A DNA stretch of 64,000 nucleotides from Pelodera strongyloides. Its lineage: Eukaryota > Nematoda > Chromadorea > Rhabditida > Rhabditidae. The translations under genes were made by a program, and so were the position numbers. The DNA lies in contig JAANDG010000245.1 in assembly GCA_036852015.1 (NCBI GenBank), positions 62,001 to 126,000 on the forward strand, in the 5' to 3' direction. The notes below the pieces were generated by a model. That model saw only the letters and a list, made by a program, of their open reading frames with translations, did not search any database and had not been told where the DNA came from. Positions 47,595-57,263 of this stretch are shown here, piece after piece (position 1 is the stretch's first letter; the number at the start of each line of letters is the position of its first letter).

Positions 47595-47711
47595 GGCGAA
47601 CCTGGATCGACAAGTACAAGCTTGTCTGGTCAGCAAGCTTTGTACTGACTCCATGTGTGTTCGGGCTGGTTGATAAGTCGATATTTTGGAAGATTATTTT
47701 GTTTGGAAAAG
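47595..47711 (+). ncRNA. Hairpin exon 31 (family 1), strong stem
   Basis: CTGGATCGACAA, stem GTACAAGCTTG / CAAGCTTTGTAC, loop TCTGGTCAG, then TGACTCC. Confidence 0.75.
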
Positions 47712-47854
47712 GTTCGTTTTCACACTTTGACTTTGGTGCATTATCAGTGTATACATTCACATTGGGTTTGGGTGCGTCGCTATTCTAAAGTCGGTATCCC
47801 GTGTGGAATGTAAAATGTAATGGGACGTAATCTAATAACCTTTGGCTTTTTGAG

Positions 47855-48025
47855 GTGCACCTCTGGTCGAATGAATGGACAAGGTCTGTTTGTGGTCGGC
47901 AGTCTTGTTTATGGATCCCATGTTTGTGCTTGTTGAAGCGATGTGGTGCTCGATTTGTTGAAGTGATGCTCAAGAGTGCTGAAGGATGCAAGGAGAACGT
48001 TTTTGGACGAAGGTTTTTCAATAAG
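47855..48025 (+). ncRNA. Hairpin exon 32 (family 1)
   Basis: 42416-type unit. Stem GGACAAG..TGT / GCAGTCTTGTTT, loop TTGTGGTCG, then GGATCCCA. Confidence 0.65.
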
Positions 48026-48176
48026 GTTAGTTTTTTTGGGCTTTATTATTGCCTAAGTATTCTCGGTATCGGACATATTTAAAGATGTGAGATGTTTGCG
48101 AGATGGGGGTATCGTGTGTAGTGTGTAGTGTGAAATGTGATTGAATGTAATCTAATAATAACAGCGGCTTTTTTAG

Positions 48177-48322
48177 GGAGAAACCTGCGATATTGGAGAT
48201 GTGTGCGTGTAGACTGGTGGCATAAAGCAAGATGATTGGTGCTTGCGACAGCTGAGGTGTCCCGGAGATAGGCCATGGACCGTTATTTCCCTGTGGACCT
48301 ATGACGCTGGCTGTTGAACAAG
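48177..48322 (+). ncRNA. Hairpin exon, family 2, copy 1
   Basis: The 5' part starts GGAGAAACCTGCGATATTGG. The 3' part folds as CAGC..GTGTC / GACGC..GCTG around ATAGGCCA / TGG.CCTAT with TTTCCC in the loop. Donor CAAG|GTGAGC. Confidence 0.65.
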
Positions 48323-48418
48323 GTGAGCACATTAGTTAATGTTTTTTTCTAATTGATGGCCACTAGGCCGCTAACTAGTATTGTTGAATGCTATAGTTTA
48401 TAGTTATTAACTTCTTTC

Positions 48419-48548
48419 TGGTTTGAAACATATGTCAAACTGCGTTCTTGTGCGTGTGCGGTACATGCAAACGAACCCCACTTGCATAAACGCATAGGAA
48501 TGCGTTTATTTGAGATGTGTTTCAGAAACCGGCCGTTTTTCGCTTTAA
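48419..48548. mobile_element. Diverged TTAA MITE
   Basis: Right end CCGGCCGTTTTTCGCTTTAA clear; left end degraded. Its right end is 16 bp from the acceptor of exon 48565. Confidence 0.6.
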
Positions 48549-48564
48549 AACGCAAAGTTTTCAG

Positions 48565-48683
48565 AACTGATTCACCGCTGGAGCGTTAGTGTTATGGCTC
48601 TTGAGAGGACAGACGAAGATCCGCGGAGATAGGCCAAGGACGTGATTTCCCTGTGGAACCTAGGACTCTTTCTCTGGAACAAG
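48565..48683 (+). ncRNA. Hairpin exon, family 2, copy 2
   Basis: AACTGATTCACCG start, GACAGACGAAGATCC, then GGAGATAGGCCAAGGACGTG and TTTCCCTGTGG. Basal stem weaker (CCTAGGACTC). Donor CAAG|GTGAGC. Confidence 0.65.
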
Positions 48684-48880
48684 GTGAGCAATTTAGTTAA
48701 TAAGTCAGTATCATTTTTTGGCCGTATTACCTGCTACATTAATGGCATTCTTTTTGTTCCACTCGATGGCCTGATAGCCACTGGGCCGCTAACCAGTATA
48801 GATAAAGCTGAAAGTTGTAGATTTCACACATTTCAGTACTGTTATTGGCGGAAGAAAATTTGCTATCACAGAACGTTTTT

Positions 48881-48919
48881 GGAAGGAGAACGTTTTTGTA
48901 AGAAGGTTTTTGAATAAGG
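48881..48919 (+). pseudogene. Truncated family 1 exon tail
   Basis: Only the 3' part (AAGGAGAACGTTTTTGTAAG, then GAATAAG|GTTAGT) is left, without the hairpin. Confidence 0.5.
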
Positions 48920-49069
48920 TTAGTTTTTTTTCACCTTAGGCTTTATTATTGAATAATTATTCTCGGTATCCGTCACATTTAAAGACTTGATATTTTTGCG
49001 AGATGGAGGTATCGTGGGGGAATGCATAATGATGTAATGGCCTGTAATGTAATGACTGTGACTTTTTAG

Positions 49070-49250
49070 GGCGAACCTGGAACCTAGTCGACAGAAGCTT
49101 GTCTGGTCAGCAAGCTTTGTACTGACTCCCTGTGTATTCGGGCTGGATGATGAGTCGATATGTTGGAGTGAAGCACAAGGTGGTTGTGAAGGTCTTCAGT
49201 GGAGGAGAAGCTGGAGAAGACTGATGTTTGTAAGAAGGTTTTTGAATAAG
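49070..49250 (+). ncRNA. Hairpin exon 33 (family 1), last copy
   Basis: GGCGAACCTGGAACCTAGTCGA, then AGAAGCTTG / CAAGCTTTGT with loop TCTGGTCAG. The 5' stem is shortened and an inserted GAACCTA splits the CTGGTCGA motif. Confidence 0.65.
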
Positions 49251-49407
49251 GTTAGTTTTTTTTCACCTTAGGCTTTATTGCCTGACAATAAGTATACTCG
49301 GGATCGGTCATTTTTAAGACGTGATATGTTTGCCAGAGGAGGGGTATCGTGTGTAGTGTGAAGTGTGAAATGTAATTGAGTGTAATCTAATAACTGCGAC
49401 TTTTTAG

Positions 49408-49560
49408 GGAGAATCCTGCGATGCTGGATATGTATACGTGGAGATTGCTGTCATAGAGCAAGATGATTGGTGATGGTTCTTGCGACAGCTGAGGTGTCCC
49501 GGAGATAGGCCAAGGACCGTAGTTTCCCTGTGGACCTATGACGCTGGCTGTTGAGACAAG
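49408..49560 (+). ncRNA. Hairpin exon, family 2, copy 3
   Basis: Sister of 48177. GACAGC..GTGTC / GACGC..GCTGTT basal stem and ATAGGCCA / TGG.CCTAT core. Confidence 0.65.
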
Positions 49561-49860
49561 GTGAGCACATTAGTTAATGTCTTTTTTGTTTCTACTTGAT
49601 GGCCACTGGGCCGCTACCTAGTATTGTTGAAGGTTATAGTTTATAGTTAATAACTTCTTTACTGTGGATGCATGTGCTTGTATCCTTGTACGTGCGCTGT
49701 CTGCGCAATAAATATTTGCTGTACGAAATGGTTCTTTCCTAGTTCCTTGCATTTGCTCACGCACGCAACCTTTCAGCGTAGCTGTATAGAAGTTCATAAC
49801 TACTGATACCATTTCCCATTAGTAAACGATTTGCCGTTGCAATATAACAAGGTCATTCAA

Positions 49861-50009
49861 AGTGATATAACAGCCGGTTTGAAACATATGTATATGTCAA
49901 ATAACTGCATTCTTGTGCGCCACATGCAAACGAACCCCATTTGCATAAACGCATAGGAATGCATTTATTTGGAGATGTGTTTCAAAAACCGGCCGTTGGT
50001 TCGCTTTAA
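49861..50009. mobile_element. Diverged TTAA MITE
   Basis: Right end CCGGCCGTTGGTTCGCTTTAA (split by one change); left end GATATAACAGCCGG. 17 bp from the acceptor of exon 50027. Confidence 0.6.
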
Positions 50010-50026
50010 ACACGCAAATCGTTCAG

Positions 50027-50163
50027 AACTGATTCACTGAGAAGAAGCTGGATGCCTGCTGGAGCGTTAGTGTTATGGCTCTTGAGAGGACAGACGAAGA
50101 TCCCTGGAGATAGGCCAAGGACGTAATTTCCCTGTGGTCCTATGGATCTTCCTCTGGATCAAG
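50027..50163 (+). ncRNA. Hairpin exon, family 2, copy 4
   Basis: Best stem of the family: GAAGATCC / GGATCTTC basal, ATAGGCCA / TGG.CCTAT core. Donor CAAG|GTGAGT. Confidence 0.7.
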
Positions 50164-50444
50164 GTGAGTACTTTAATTAATGCCAGTATTTGTTTGTATT
50201 CACTTGATGCCATACTATCCAGTATTGGTGAAGGCGTGAAAGCGGTACTTTTATAGTTTCTCGTCAATAATTTCGTTCCTTTGGGACACTATATTCTGGA
50301 GAACAATATATAATTTTTGAATAAAGAAGCGGTGTTCTTTTCAATTACTTTTCATCTGCAAGATAGGTTAACAACTACAGACCTAAAAAAAGTGACGTGA
50401 CCTTTTCTGATTTCTACGGATTTACAATAACAAATATTTTCTAG

Positions 50445-50557
50445 ACCTGACTGGAGCCGGGTACTGTATTGTACCGGTGTAGTGGAGTTGCTTCGGATTC
50501 GAGTTCGACGTCATGATGGATGTCGAGAAGATGACTGCGGATATGCAGATTTGGAAG
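50445..50557 (+). ncRNA. Exon of duplicated pair, copy 1 (possible short ORF)
   Basis: Paralogue of 51637-51764. Both contain ATGATGGATGT and end ATGCAGATTTGGAAG before the donor; the frame MMDVE..ADMQIWK is kept through a 9-nt length difference. Confidence 0.45.
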
Positions 50558-50702
50558 GTACGGATTTTTGGTTGCTTCAGATATATAACTTCCTTATTCA
50601 CAAATACAATCAATCAGCTACAGCATCAAGAAGCTTATTCTTTCAGTTGTATGTATATCACCCGCGTATATGTTGTGATCCCAGTGTTTTTGGAGTATGG
50701 AA

Positions 50703-50865
50703 TTAAAGCGATATGACACCCGGTTTTTGAAACATGTGTTGTGTAACGTTCCCGTATGTTGTTTGCCGATGATTATGGTTAGACATGGAAAGAAATGATT
50801 TTCATACACCTCATAGGAATACAGCGTTCAGCGATGCTTGAAAACCGGCTGTTATACCGCTTTAA
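50703..50865. mobile_element. TTAA MITE, variant subfamily
   Basis: TTAAAGCGATATGACACCCG to CCGGCTGTTATACCGCTTTAA (split); 27 bp from the acceptor of exon 50893. Confidence 0.75.
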
Positions 50866-50892
50866 CACGCTTTAAATACGCAAACCTTTCAG

Positions 50893-51068
50893 AACTGATT
50901 CACCGAGAAGAAGCGGGATGCCTGCTGGAAGGTTAGATGTGAAGAGGTGGCTGTAAGTTGACGGAAGAAAGACTGTTATGGCTCTTGAGAGGACAGACGA
51001 AGATCCGTGGAAATAGGCCAAGGACGTAATTCCCCTGTGGACCCTATGGACTCTTTCTCTGGAACAAG
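50893..51068 (+). ncRNA. Hairpin exon, family 2, copy 5
   Basis: AACTGATTCACCGAG, GACGAAGATCCGTGGAAATA, core ATAGGCCA / TGGACCCTAT. Confidence 0.6.
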
Positions 51069-51232
51069 GTGAGTACTTTAGTTAATGTTTTTTTTCATTT
51101 GCTTATTCAACTTACAAGGGAATCATAAAAAAAAACATTTTTAGATTAAGAAGTGTGGTAATAGACAAGTTTCCGATTAGTGAAAGATTCAATGCGAAGC
51201 AACAAGCTCAGTTAAATATACTTATCGTTCAG

Positions 51233-51357
51233 GTGAAGTGGCGAATGAGGAAAGAAAGACTTTGAGCTTTCGTACTTGAGAGGACAGACGAAGATCCGCG
51301 GAGATAGGCCAAGGACGTCATTTCCCTGTGGTCCTATGGATCTTCCTCTGGATCAAG
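51233..51357 (+). ncRNA. Hairpin exon, family 2, copy 6
   Basis: GAAGATCC / GGATCTTC basal stem and ATAGGCCA / TGG.CCTAT core, as in 50027. Confidence 0.65.
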
Positions 51358-51636
51358 GTGAGCACTTTAGTTAACGTCATTCTTTGTTTGTATCTACTTG
51401 ATTCTGATACCACACCCCCAATATCGGTGAAAGTCGATCGTTTTGTCAATTCTCGTCAATGATTTATTTTCCTGTGCAAATCATGCATGTCTTTGATGAA
51501 TGAAATGAAACGGTGTTCTTTTCATTTTCGAGTACTTTTCTTATGTTAGACCGTTAGATGTATATAGGATCACAACAACAGAAAGTGACCTTTTCCAATG
51601 AGTACGGTTCACACTAATCACTAATCAATATTTTAG

Positions 51637-51764
51637 AGACGTGACCGAAGACTGGACGGGTACTGTGTTATGCCGGTGTAGTGGAGTGTTTCGGCCTCGA
51701 CTTGGACATCATGATGGATGTTTCTAACGTCGAGGAGGTGTCTGCGGACATGCAGATTTGGAAG
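51637..51764 (+). ncRNA. Exon of duplicated pair, copy 2 (possible short ORF)
   Basis: Reads FGLDLDIMMDVSNVEEVSAD then MQIWK; differences from 50445 downstream of the ATGATG are in-frame and partly synonymous, suggesting possible coding. Confidence 0.45.
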
Positions 51765-51864
51765 GTTCGGATTTTTGGTTGCTTCATATACTTTTACTGT
51801 CAGTTGTATTTATATTACCTATTTTTGTTCAGACCCAAAGTGATCAGGCTGTGTGTGCGCGGCT

Positions 51865-52038
51865 CAAAGCGGTATAGCACCCTGTTTTTGAATCATATGG
51901 CGAACTACATTCCCATCATATGTTGATGTGCAAATGATTACGATTTGACGTGGAAAGAAATCGCGCATGATTTGCGTACACCTCATAGGAATACAGCGTT
52001 CAGCTTACGTTTGAAAGCCGGCTGTTATACCGCTTTAA
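51865..52038. mobile_element. TTAA MITE, variant subfamily
   Basis: CAAAGCGGTATAGCACCCTG to GGCTGTTATACCGCTTTAA; left TTAA mutated. Confidence 0.65.
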
Positions 52039-52082
52039 CTAGCTTTTGCACTTTTGTGTCATTCGACCGTGATTCGATTCAG

Positions 52083-52269
52083 TGCACCAAAATGCATTCT
52101 ATGCATCTTTTAGATTTGGGATTTGGTGAGAGGAAGTGGATGAAGAAGCTCGGCAGCGACATTGGCAGACTATAGTGGAGTAATATGGCGTCAAGGAAGT
52201 TGGCTGTTCCTTGTGCTAAGATGGAAATGTGGTCCGGATGTGATGCCCGAGACCTGGAGACTGATAAAG
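52083..52269 (+). ncRNA. Diverged family 2-like exon
   Basis: Acceptor GATTCAG, donor AAAG|GTGGGT. Keeps GGATGTGATGCCC and GGAGACTG but lacks the ATAGG/CCTAT core. Confidence 0.4.
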
Positions 52270-52397
52270 GTGGGTATAATAACTAGTCAATATCAATATC
52301 ATTCCTTTTTGTTTTCTTTTCCTTTTGGGCTTTGATTTGAGAAGTGCTTTCGGGCTGGGGCTTTTGTTTGCATCCGTATATTTTGGTTTTGTTTTAG

Positions 52398-52491
52398 CCC
52401 GATAGATGCTGTGGCGACAAGTCGAACAGTCCCGGAGATAGGCAAGGATGTGATGCCCCTGTGGACCTATGGACGTTTGCTATTGACAAAG
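52398..52491 (+). ncRNA. Hairpin exon, family 2, copy 7
   Basis: CAGTCC / GGACG basal stem, ATAGG / CCTAT core, GATGTGATGCCCC loop. Donor AAAG|GTGAGT. Confidence 0.6.
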
Positions 52492-52600
52492 GTGAGTGCG
52501 TTGCTTGTACATTGTTATTTTCACATTGTTATTTCAGTTTCACTCACCTTTGCAAAGTTTCACATTGTTATTTTCTTATACCGTAAGTGTGGGATTTCAG

Positions 52601-52760
52601 AAGTGTTGCTGTGTTACCGCTATAGCCGCATTGGAACGATGCTGGTAGATGGAGGGGGCTGGCCCGATGTATGTTTCGTTATCGTGTGCCCAATACTGTG
52701 CATGATGGTCAATATGGAGTGATGCCCCTGAGACTGTGTGTGTCCAGTTGAGTGATCAAG
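52601..52760 (+). ncRNA. Diverged family 2-like exon
   Basis: GTGATGCCCCTGAGACTG and donor CAAG|GTGGGT resemble the family, core hairpin lost. Confidence 0.4.
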
Positions 52761-52979
52761 GTGGGTGCATTATTAGTTAACGTCGTAGTTTGTTTGTTTG
52801 TTTGTTTGTTGGTCTTTTGATCTGAGTTTTCGATATATGTACAAAGCATACACAGTACGGTACTCTGCTAGTACTTGTATAACTATCATACTTCGTCGCA
52901 AAGTCGATATATGATCGTGTTTCATTTTTGTGTATTGAATGACCATTATTTTGGGGTGAAAGTATGTTTAAACTTTTAG

Positions 52980-53887
52980 TATTAGCTCGGCGATCGCGAT
53001 GGTTTTCGAACTGTCGAACGCGTGGGAAGCTCTGAAATGGATCGATTGTCTGATGGTCCACCTACGCAGTTTCAGGGAGTGCTGTGTAAAGGTAATTTGG
53101 CTTATGGATTTCAGTTTTATTTATTTCACTTTATATTTCACTTTATAAAAGATTGACCTATTTTCTGTGGACAATGCATTCTCCAACTTCAAAGAACTTA
53201 GCATTTGAATTTCAGAAGGCGAATCGTTACGTTACGTCGTGCTGATGTCCGCGCGATGAGCCGGGTTCAATGCCGGATTCGAATTTCGAGTTTCGAAAGG
53301 ATTGGTGTACGGTACGGTATACTTCACCGATGCCAATCAATTGATGGGGATGCGCTCCTCGATGGTGAGTTTCCTAGCTTTTGAAACATTGAAAATGCAG
53401 AGGTATGTTTGTTACGTAGCCTACTTATTCTATTCTGGGGAAATATGGAACGGTTCACAATATACCTAACGTTAATTATTGCAGATTGAGATACCTGTTG
53501 CAAATGCGACAGATAAATGCGAGAAGAATGTTGTGGACGTTGTGGTTTCAACTTTCAACTCCTACTTCTGAACTCTGTGTCCTCGAGACGCATATGGATG
53601 ATTGGCCCAAGCTAAGGTTAGAAACTTGTTTATCCTTTTTACGTTCTACGTTTCTACTGTGTATCGCATTGAATTACTGGCAGTGTTGGCTGTTTTACAG
53701 AGTTTTTCCGTTAAACTATGTCCTGCTTTTCAGTTCATGTTACGGTGTCGTACCGTTGGGCCGATGTGTATTCTGTCTATGGGAAATTGCCCGTGGAATT
53801 GAGAGATCTATGTTCTATGAGATCGCCCTATTGTGATCAGCGACTATCAGTTGCGGATCGCGTTTCTGCTGTCGCCAGCTATTATTG
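52980..53887 (+). ncRNA. Four-exon module, copy 1
   Basis: Exons 52980-53091, 53216-53364, 53485-53616, 53734-53887, all with good splice sites. The first carries a short frame MDRLSDGPPTQFQGVLCK also found in copies 2 and 3. Later exons are open in different frames in different copies, so coding status is unclear. A related extra exon ends at about 54160 (GTTGAT|GTAAGT). Confidence 0.5.
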
Positions 53888-54277
53888 GTGAGTCCACTAT
53901 GAACCATACATTTGCATTTTAGTCAACTCAACCATTATGTTTTTTTTGGTAGAGGGTTATACGTCCGCATCACATTTTGGCTGTTTATGATTGGTATTGT
54001 GTAGCGTTGATTTACGCATATTTATGAGTAACAAACGTTTAGTTGGCGTGTGCTCTGATGTCTACCGTACGTTGCCTCTGATGTGCCTTTGTTGCCGTGA
54101 AGCACGTGAACCCGATATTTGATGGTTCGGTTCCTCTCCTCGGATGGCTTTTTGTTGATGTAAGTTTAGAATTTATTCTGAGTTTATAGATTTTACCGTA
54201 CATCGTTCTTAATTACTGTATCGACTTGATCGTTTTAGACATGGAGGTTGATCTATTAGCTAACTTAGCACTTTTAG

Positions 54278-55810
54278 TCTTCGCCCGACGGTCGCGATGG
54301 TTTTCAAAATGTCGAACGCGTGGGAAGTTCTGTAATGGATCGACAACCCGAGGATGGTCCACCTACGCAATTTCAGGGAGTGCTGTGTAAAGGTAAGTTG
54401 GCTTATTGCTTTCAGTTGTATTTATTTCACTTTATAAAAGCGTTGATTGACCCATTCTCTGTGCAAAATGCAACCGAATTCGAAGAGCTTAGCATTTGAG
54501 TTTCAGAAGGCTAAATGTTACGTTACGGCGTGCTGATGTCGGCGCGATGAGGGCGGATTCGAATTTCGAATTGCCAAAGGATTGGTGTACGGTATACGAT
54601 ATACTTCACCGATACCAATCAATATGTGGGGATGCGCTCCTGAATGGTACGTTTCCTTCCTAGCTTACTGTTTTCCACATTGGTTGTTCAAGTGCAGATG
54701 TATGCTACCTAGCCACTAGCCAGCCTAACCTACTTGTTCTGTTGATACGGTGTGGTTTTTTTTAAATGATATGTTTTTATTGAACATACGCACGTTCAAA
54801 AGGGTACCCTAAGACACTGCGCTTCACAACATGCAAATATTACAATATACCCAACGTTAGTGATTCCAATTCCAGATTGAGACATCTGTTGCAATTGCGA
54901 CAGAAAAATGCGAGACAAAAGTTGTGGACGTTGTGGCGTCAAATTTCAACTCCTACCTCCGACGTCTAAACTCTGTGTCCGTGAGATGCATATGTATTCG
55001 TGGCCCAATCTAAGGTTAGAAACTGTTCATTGATTTATCCTTTTTATTTTCTACTGAGTATCGCATTGAATTACTTGCAGAGTTGGCAGTTTTACATTTT
55101 TTTTACCTCGTTGAACTATGCCCTGCTTTTCAGTACGTGTTACGCCTCTACTTACCGTTCGGCCGGTTGGTGTTCTATGGGAAGGTGCCGTGGAATTGTG
55201 GGATCTACGTGATCGCCATCCCATTGCGATAGTGACTGTCAGTTGCGAGTCGCTCCGCATTCGTACCGCCAACATATATGCTGGTGAGTTACAGTATTTT
55301 AGCTTGACCTTGACAATTACGGTATTGCGGGACCATTACGCTATCAGCTTGGCTGTTTCACAGCTTCGGTGACTTTACAGTACCGGCAACGGTTAACTGT
55401 GTTTTCTACCGTTGCTCTGTGTTTCAGTTTCAGATCATATACCAGCGTTAAAGCGAAATAACGGCCGGTTTTTGAAACGCATCGTAGACAGCTGAATAAC
55501 TGAATCCTTACGTATTTACGTAAAGCGTAATTTGCATAAGAATGATGTTGTACCCGATGTGTTTCAAAAACCCGTCGGTATTTCGCTTTAAGGTTCTTTT
55601 GCGTTTACTTTTGCATGTTTGACGGTTTTTTTTTCGTAGAATGATCTCCTGCCGTTTCAGTCGTGTTCCTTTTCAGTCGATGTGTATTCGACGGGAAATT
55701 AACTGTTGATGTGGGGAAGCCGTGGAATCTTAACCCCTTTTTTTGCGACAAGCGACTGCCATTTGAGGATCGCGGTCGTGGCGCTTTTGTGCTTCCGACA
55801 AATGTAATTG
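54278..55810 (+). ncRNA. Four-exon module, copy 2
   Basis: Exons 54278-54392, 54507-54646, 54876-55014, 55134-55283, plus a second fourth-type exon 55661-55810. First exon reads MDRQPEDGPPTQFQGVLCK, one codon longer than copy 1, in frame. Second exon has an early stop in that frame. Confidence 0.5.
55448..55591. mobile_element. TTAA MITE
   Basis: TTAAAGCGAAATAACGGCCG to CGTCGGTATTTCGCTTTAA. Confidence 0.85.
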
Positions 55811-56210
55811 GTGAGTGCATTACGAATAGAACATCACAATATTTTGATCTTAAGTTGCGTTTGACCGTTAAGTTTCATTTAAGTAAACGTTAAGGATCAG
55901 TTTTGTCCATGTCTAATAAGTATCATTTGACCTTGAATCACGCGTGTTTATGAGTAACAAACAAGTTTAGTTTGCGTGTGCTCTGATGTCCGTACGTTGC
56001 CGTGAAGCACGAGAACCCGATGTTTGACGGTTCGGTTCCTCGGATGGCTTTTGTTGACGTAAGTTTAGAATTTATTCTGAGTTTATGTTTATAGATTTTA
56101 CCGTACCTCGTTCTTAATTACTATATCGACTTGGCGGCTTGATCGTTTTGACATGGAGGTTCATCTATTAGCTAACTTAGCACTTTTAGTCATTTATCTT
56201 TAATTTTTAG

Positions 56211-56868
56211 TCTTCGCCCGACGGTCGCGATGGTTTTCAAAATGTCGAACGCGTGGGAAGCTCTGTAATGGATCGATTACCCGATGGTCCACCTACGCAA
56301 TTTCAGGGAGTGCTGTGTAAAGGTACATTTGGTTTATGGATTTCAGTTTTATTTATTTCACTTTATAAAAATTCTGCTGATTGCCTTCTTTTGTGAACCA
56401 AGCATTCCGACTTCAACTTCAAAGAACTTAGCATTTCAATTACAGGAGGCTACGGCTCGGGTGCTTTTATCAGCGCCGTGAGCCGCGAATGGAGGCCGAG
56501 TTCAAATTTCGAATTGCCAAAAGAATTATGTTGGTGTCCGAAGATTGATTGAGGGGGATGCACTCCTGAATGGTGAGTTTCCCGGTTTCCCGTTTTTATA
56601 TATGTTCATGTATTTATGTTCATGTGTTATGGTCATAATGTTCGTGTGTACATGTATCCTCAGTTGCATTCAGCTTGATGTGATGCGTAGCCTATTTGTT
56701 TCGTGAACATGCGGGACAGTTTACAGTATGCGTAATGTTAATTATTTCAGATTGAGATACTTATTGCTGTTGCAATAGTGCACCAGATGAATACGAGAAG
56801 AAAACTTTGCTCAAGCTCTACTTCTTGTGTGATCTGTTCCCAAGATGTACGTGGCTGTTTGGCTCATT
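56211..56868 (+). ncRNA. Module copy 3 (three exons)
   Basis: Exons 56211-56322, 56446-56572, 56751-56868. First exon MDRLPDGPPTQFQGVLCK; read on into the second it stays open to ELCWCPKID then stop. An extra exon upstream ends near 56059. Confidence 0.5.
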
Positions 56869-57068
56869 GTAAGTTTAGAATATGTTGCGGCTTATCTCGT
56901 TGTGCGGTACATACATCACATTATTTGTCTGTGTTGGCTGCTTTACTGTTTTTTCTCTCAAAACGATATACATAAAAGGTTGAAAGTTGATCTGGTAGCT
57001 GAATCTGTTAGCTGTATTGCTTACCTTTCAGTTGTCATTTGTCTGCTCCGTGCATCGGTGAGAAGCAG

Positions 57069-57185
57069 GCCGTGAAGCGCCAAGTGCTCGAACGATGTCC
57101 AGCCTCTTAGATTGGAACTCTTGCGACGTGCGGCAGGCCTTCGATGATAGCTGGTCGCACCGCCGTGTGGTCAATGACAGATACT
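57069..57185 (+). ncRNA. Family 4 exon, copy 1
   Basis: Ends GATAGCTGGTCGCACCG..GTGGTCAATGACAGATACT|GTAAGT. Two GGTC motifs flank a short CACCG/CGGTG-like element. Confidence 0.5.
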
Positions 57186-57263
57186 GTAAGTCATTTCATG
57201 AACGATTTACTCTATAGTCTCCCTCCATAATACAATCTCCTTATATTATAATAACTTTTTCAG

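Larger units (their letters stand above)
31837..49250 (+). ncRNA. Tandem array of about 36 paralogous, splice-bounded hairpin exons (family 1)
   Basis: Each unit has an upstream CTAATAA-type branch-point region and a GTGACTTTTTAG-like acceptor. A 94-200 nt exon follows, then a donor such as AAG|GTTCGTTTTTTCACTTT with a recurrent GGCTTTATTATTGCC downstream. Exons start with a CTGGTCGA motif, then a 5' stem, a loop around TTTGTGGTC or TTCTGGTC, a 3' stem, and TGG(A/C)TCCC(A/G)G. Subtypes differ in stem sequence but keep pairing. Exon lengths (163, 173, 158, 126, 100, 94 ...) are not multiples of three and stops occur in all frames, which argues for non-coding RNA. Members are listed separately. 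Whether they are joined in one transcript or used alternatively cannot be seen. The RNA family is not recognised. Confidence 0.7.

Noticed and set aside
31837..49250. Protein-coding reading of the exon array (for example 42157-42396, 47182-47760 reverse)
   Set aside because: Frames differ between copies, exon lengths are not multiples of three, and the open frames run across splice sites.
31837..49250. microRNA precursors
   Set aside because: The stems are only about 8-13 bp, too short for usual precursors, and the variable part is the stem while the loop is conserved. Extended pairing with flanks was not convincing in most copies.
31837..49250. CRISPR array
   Set aside because: Repeats are long, diverged and splice-bounded in a eukaryotic sequence; no spacer-repeat pattern.
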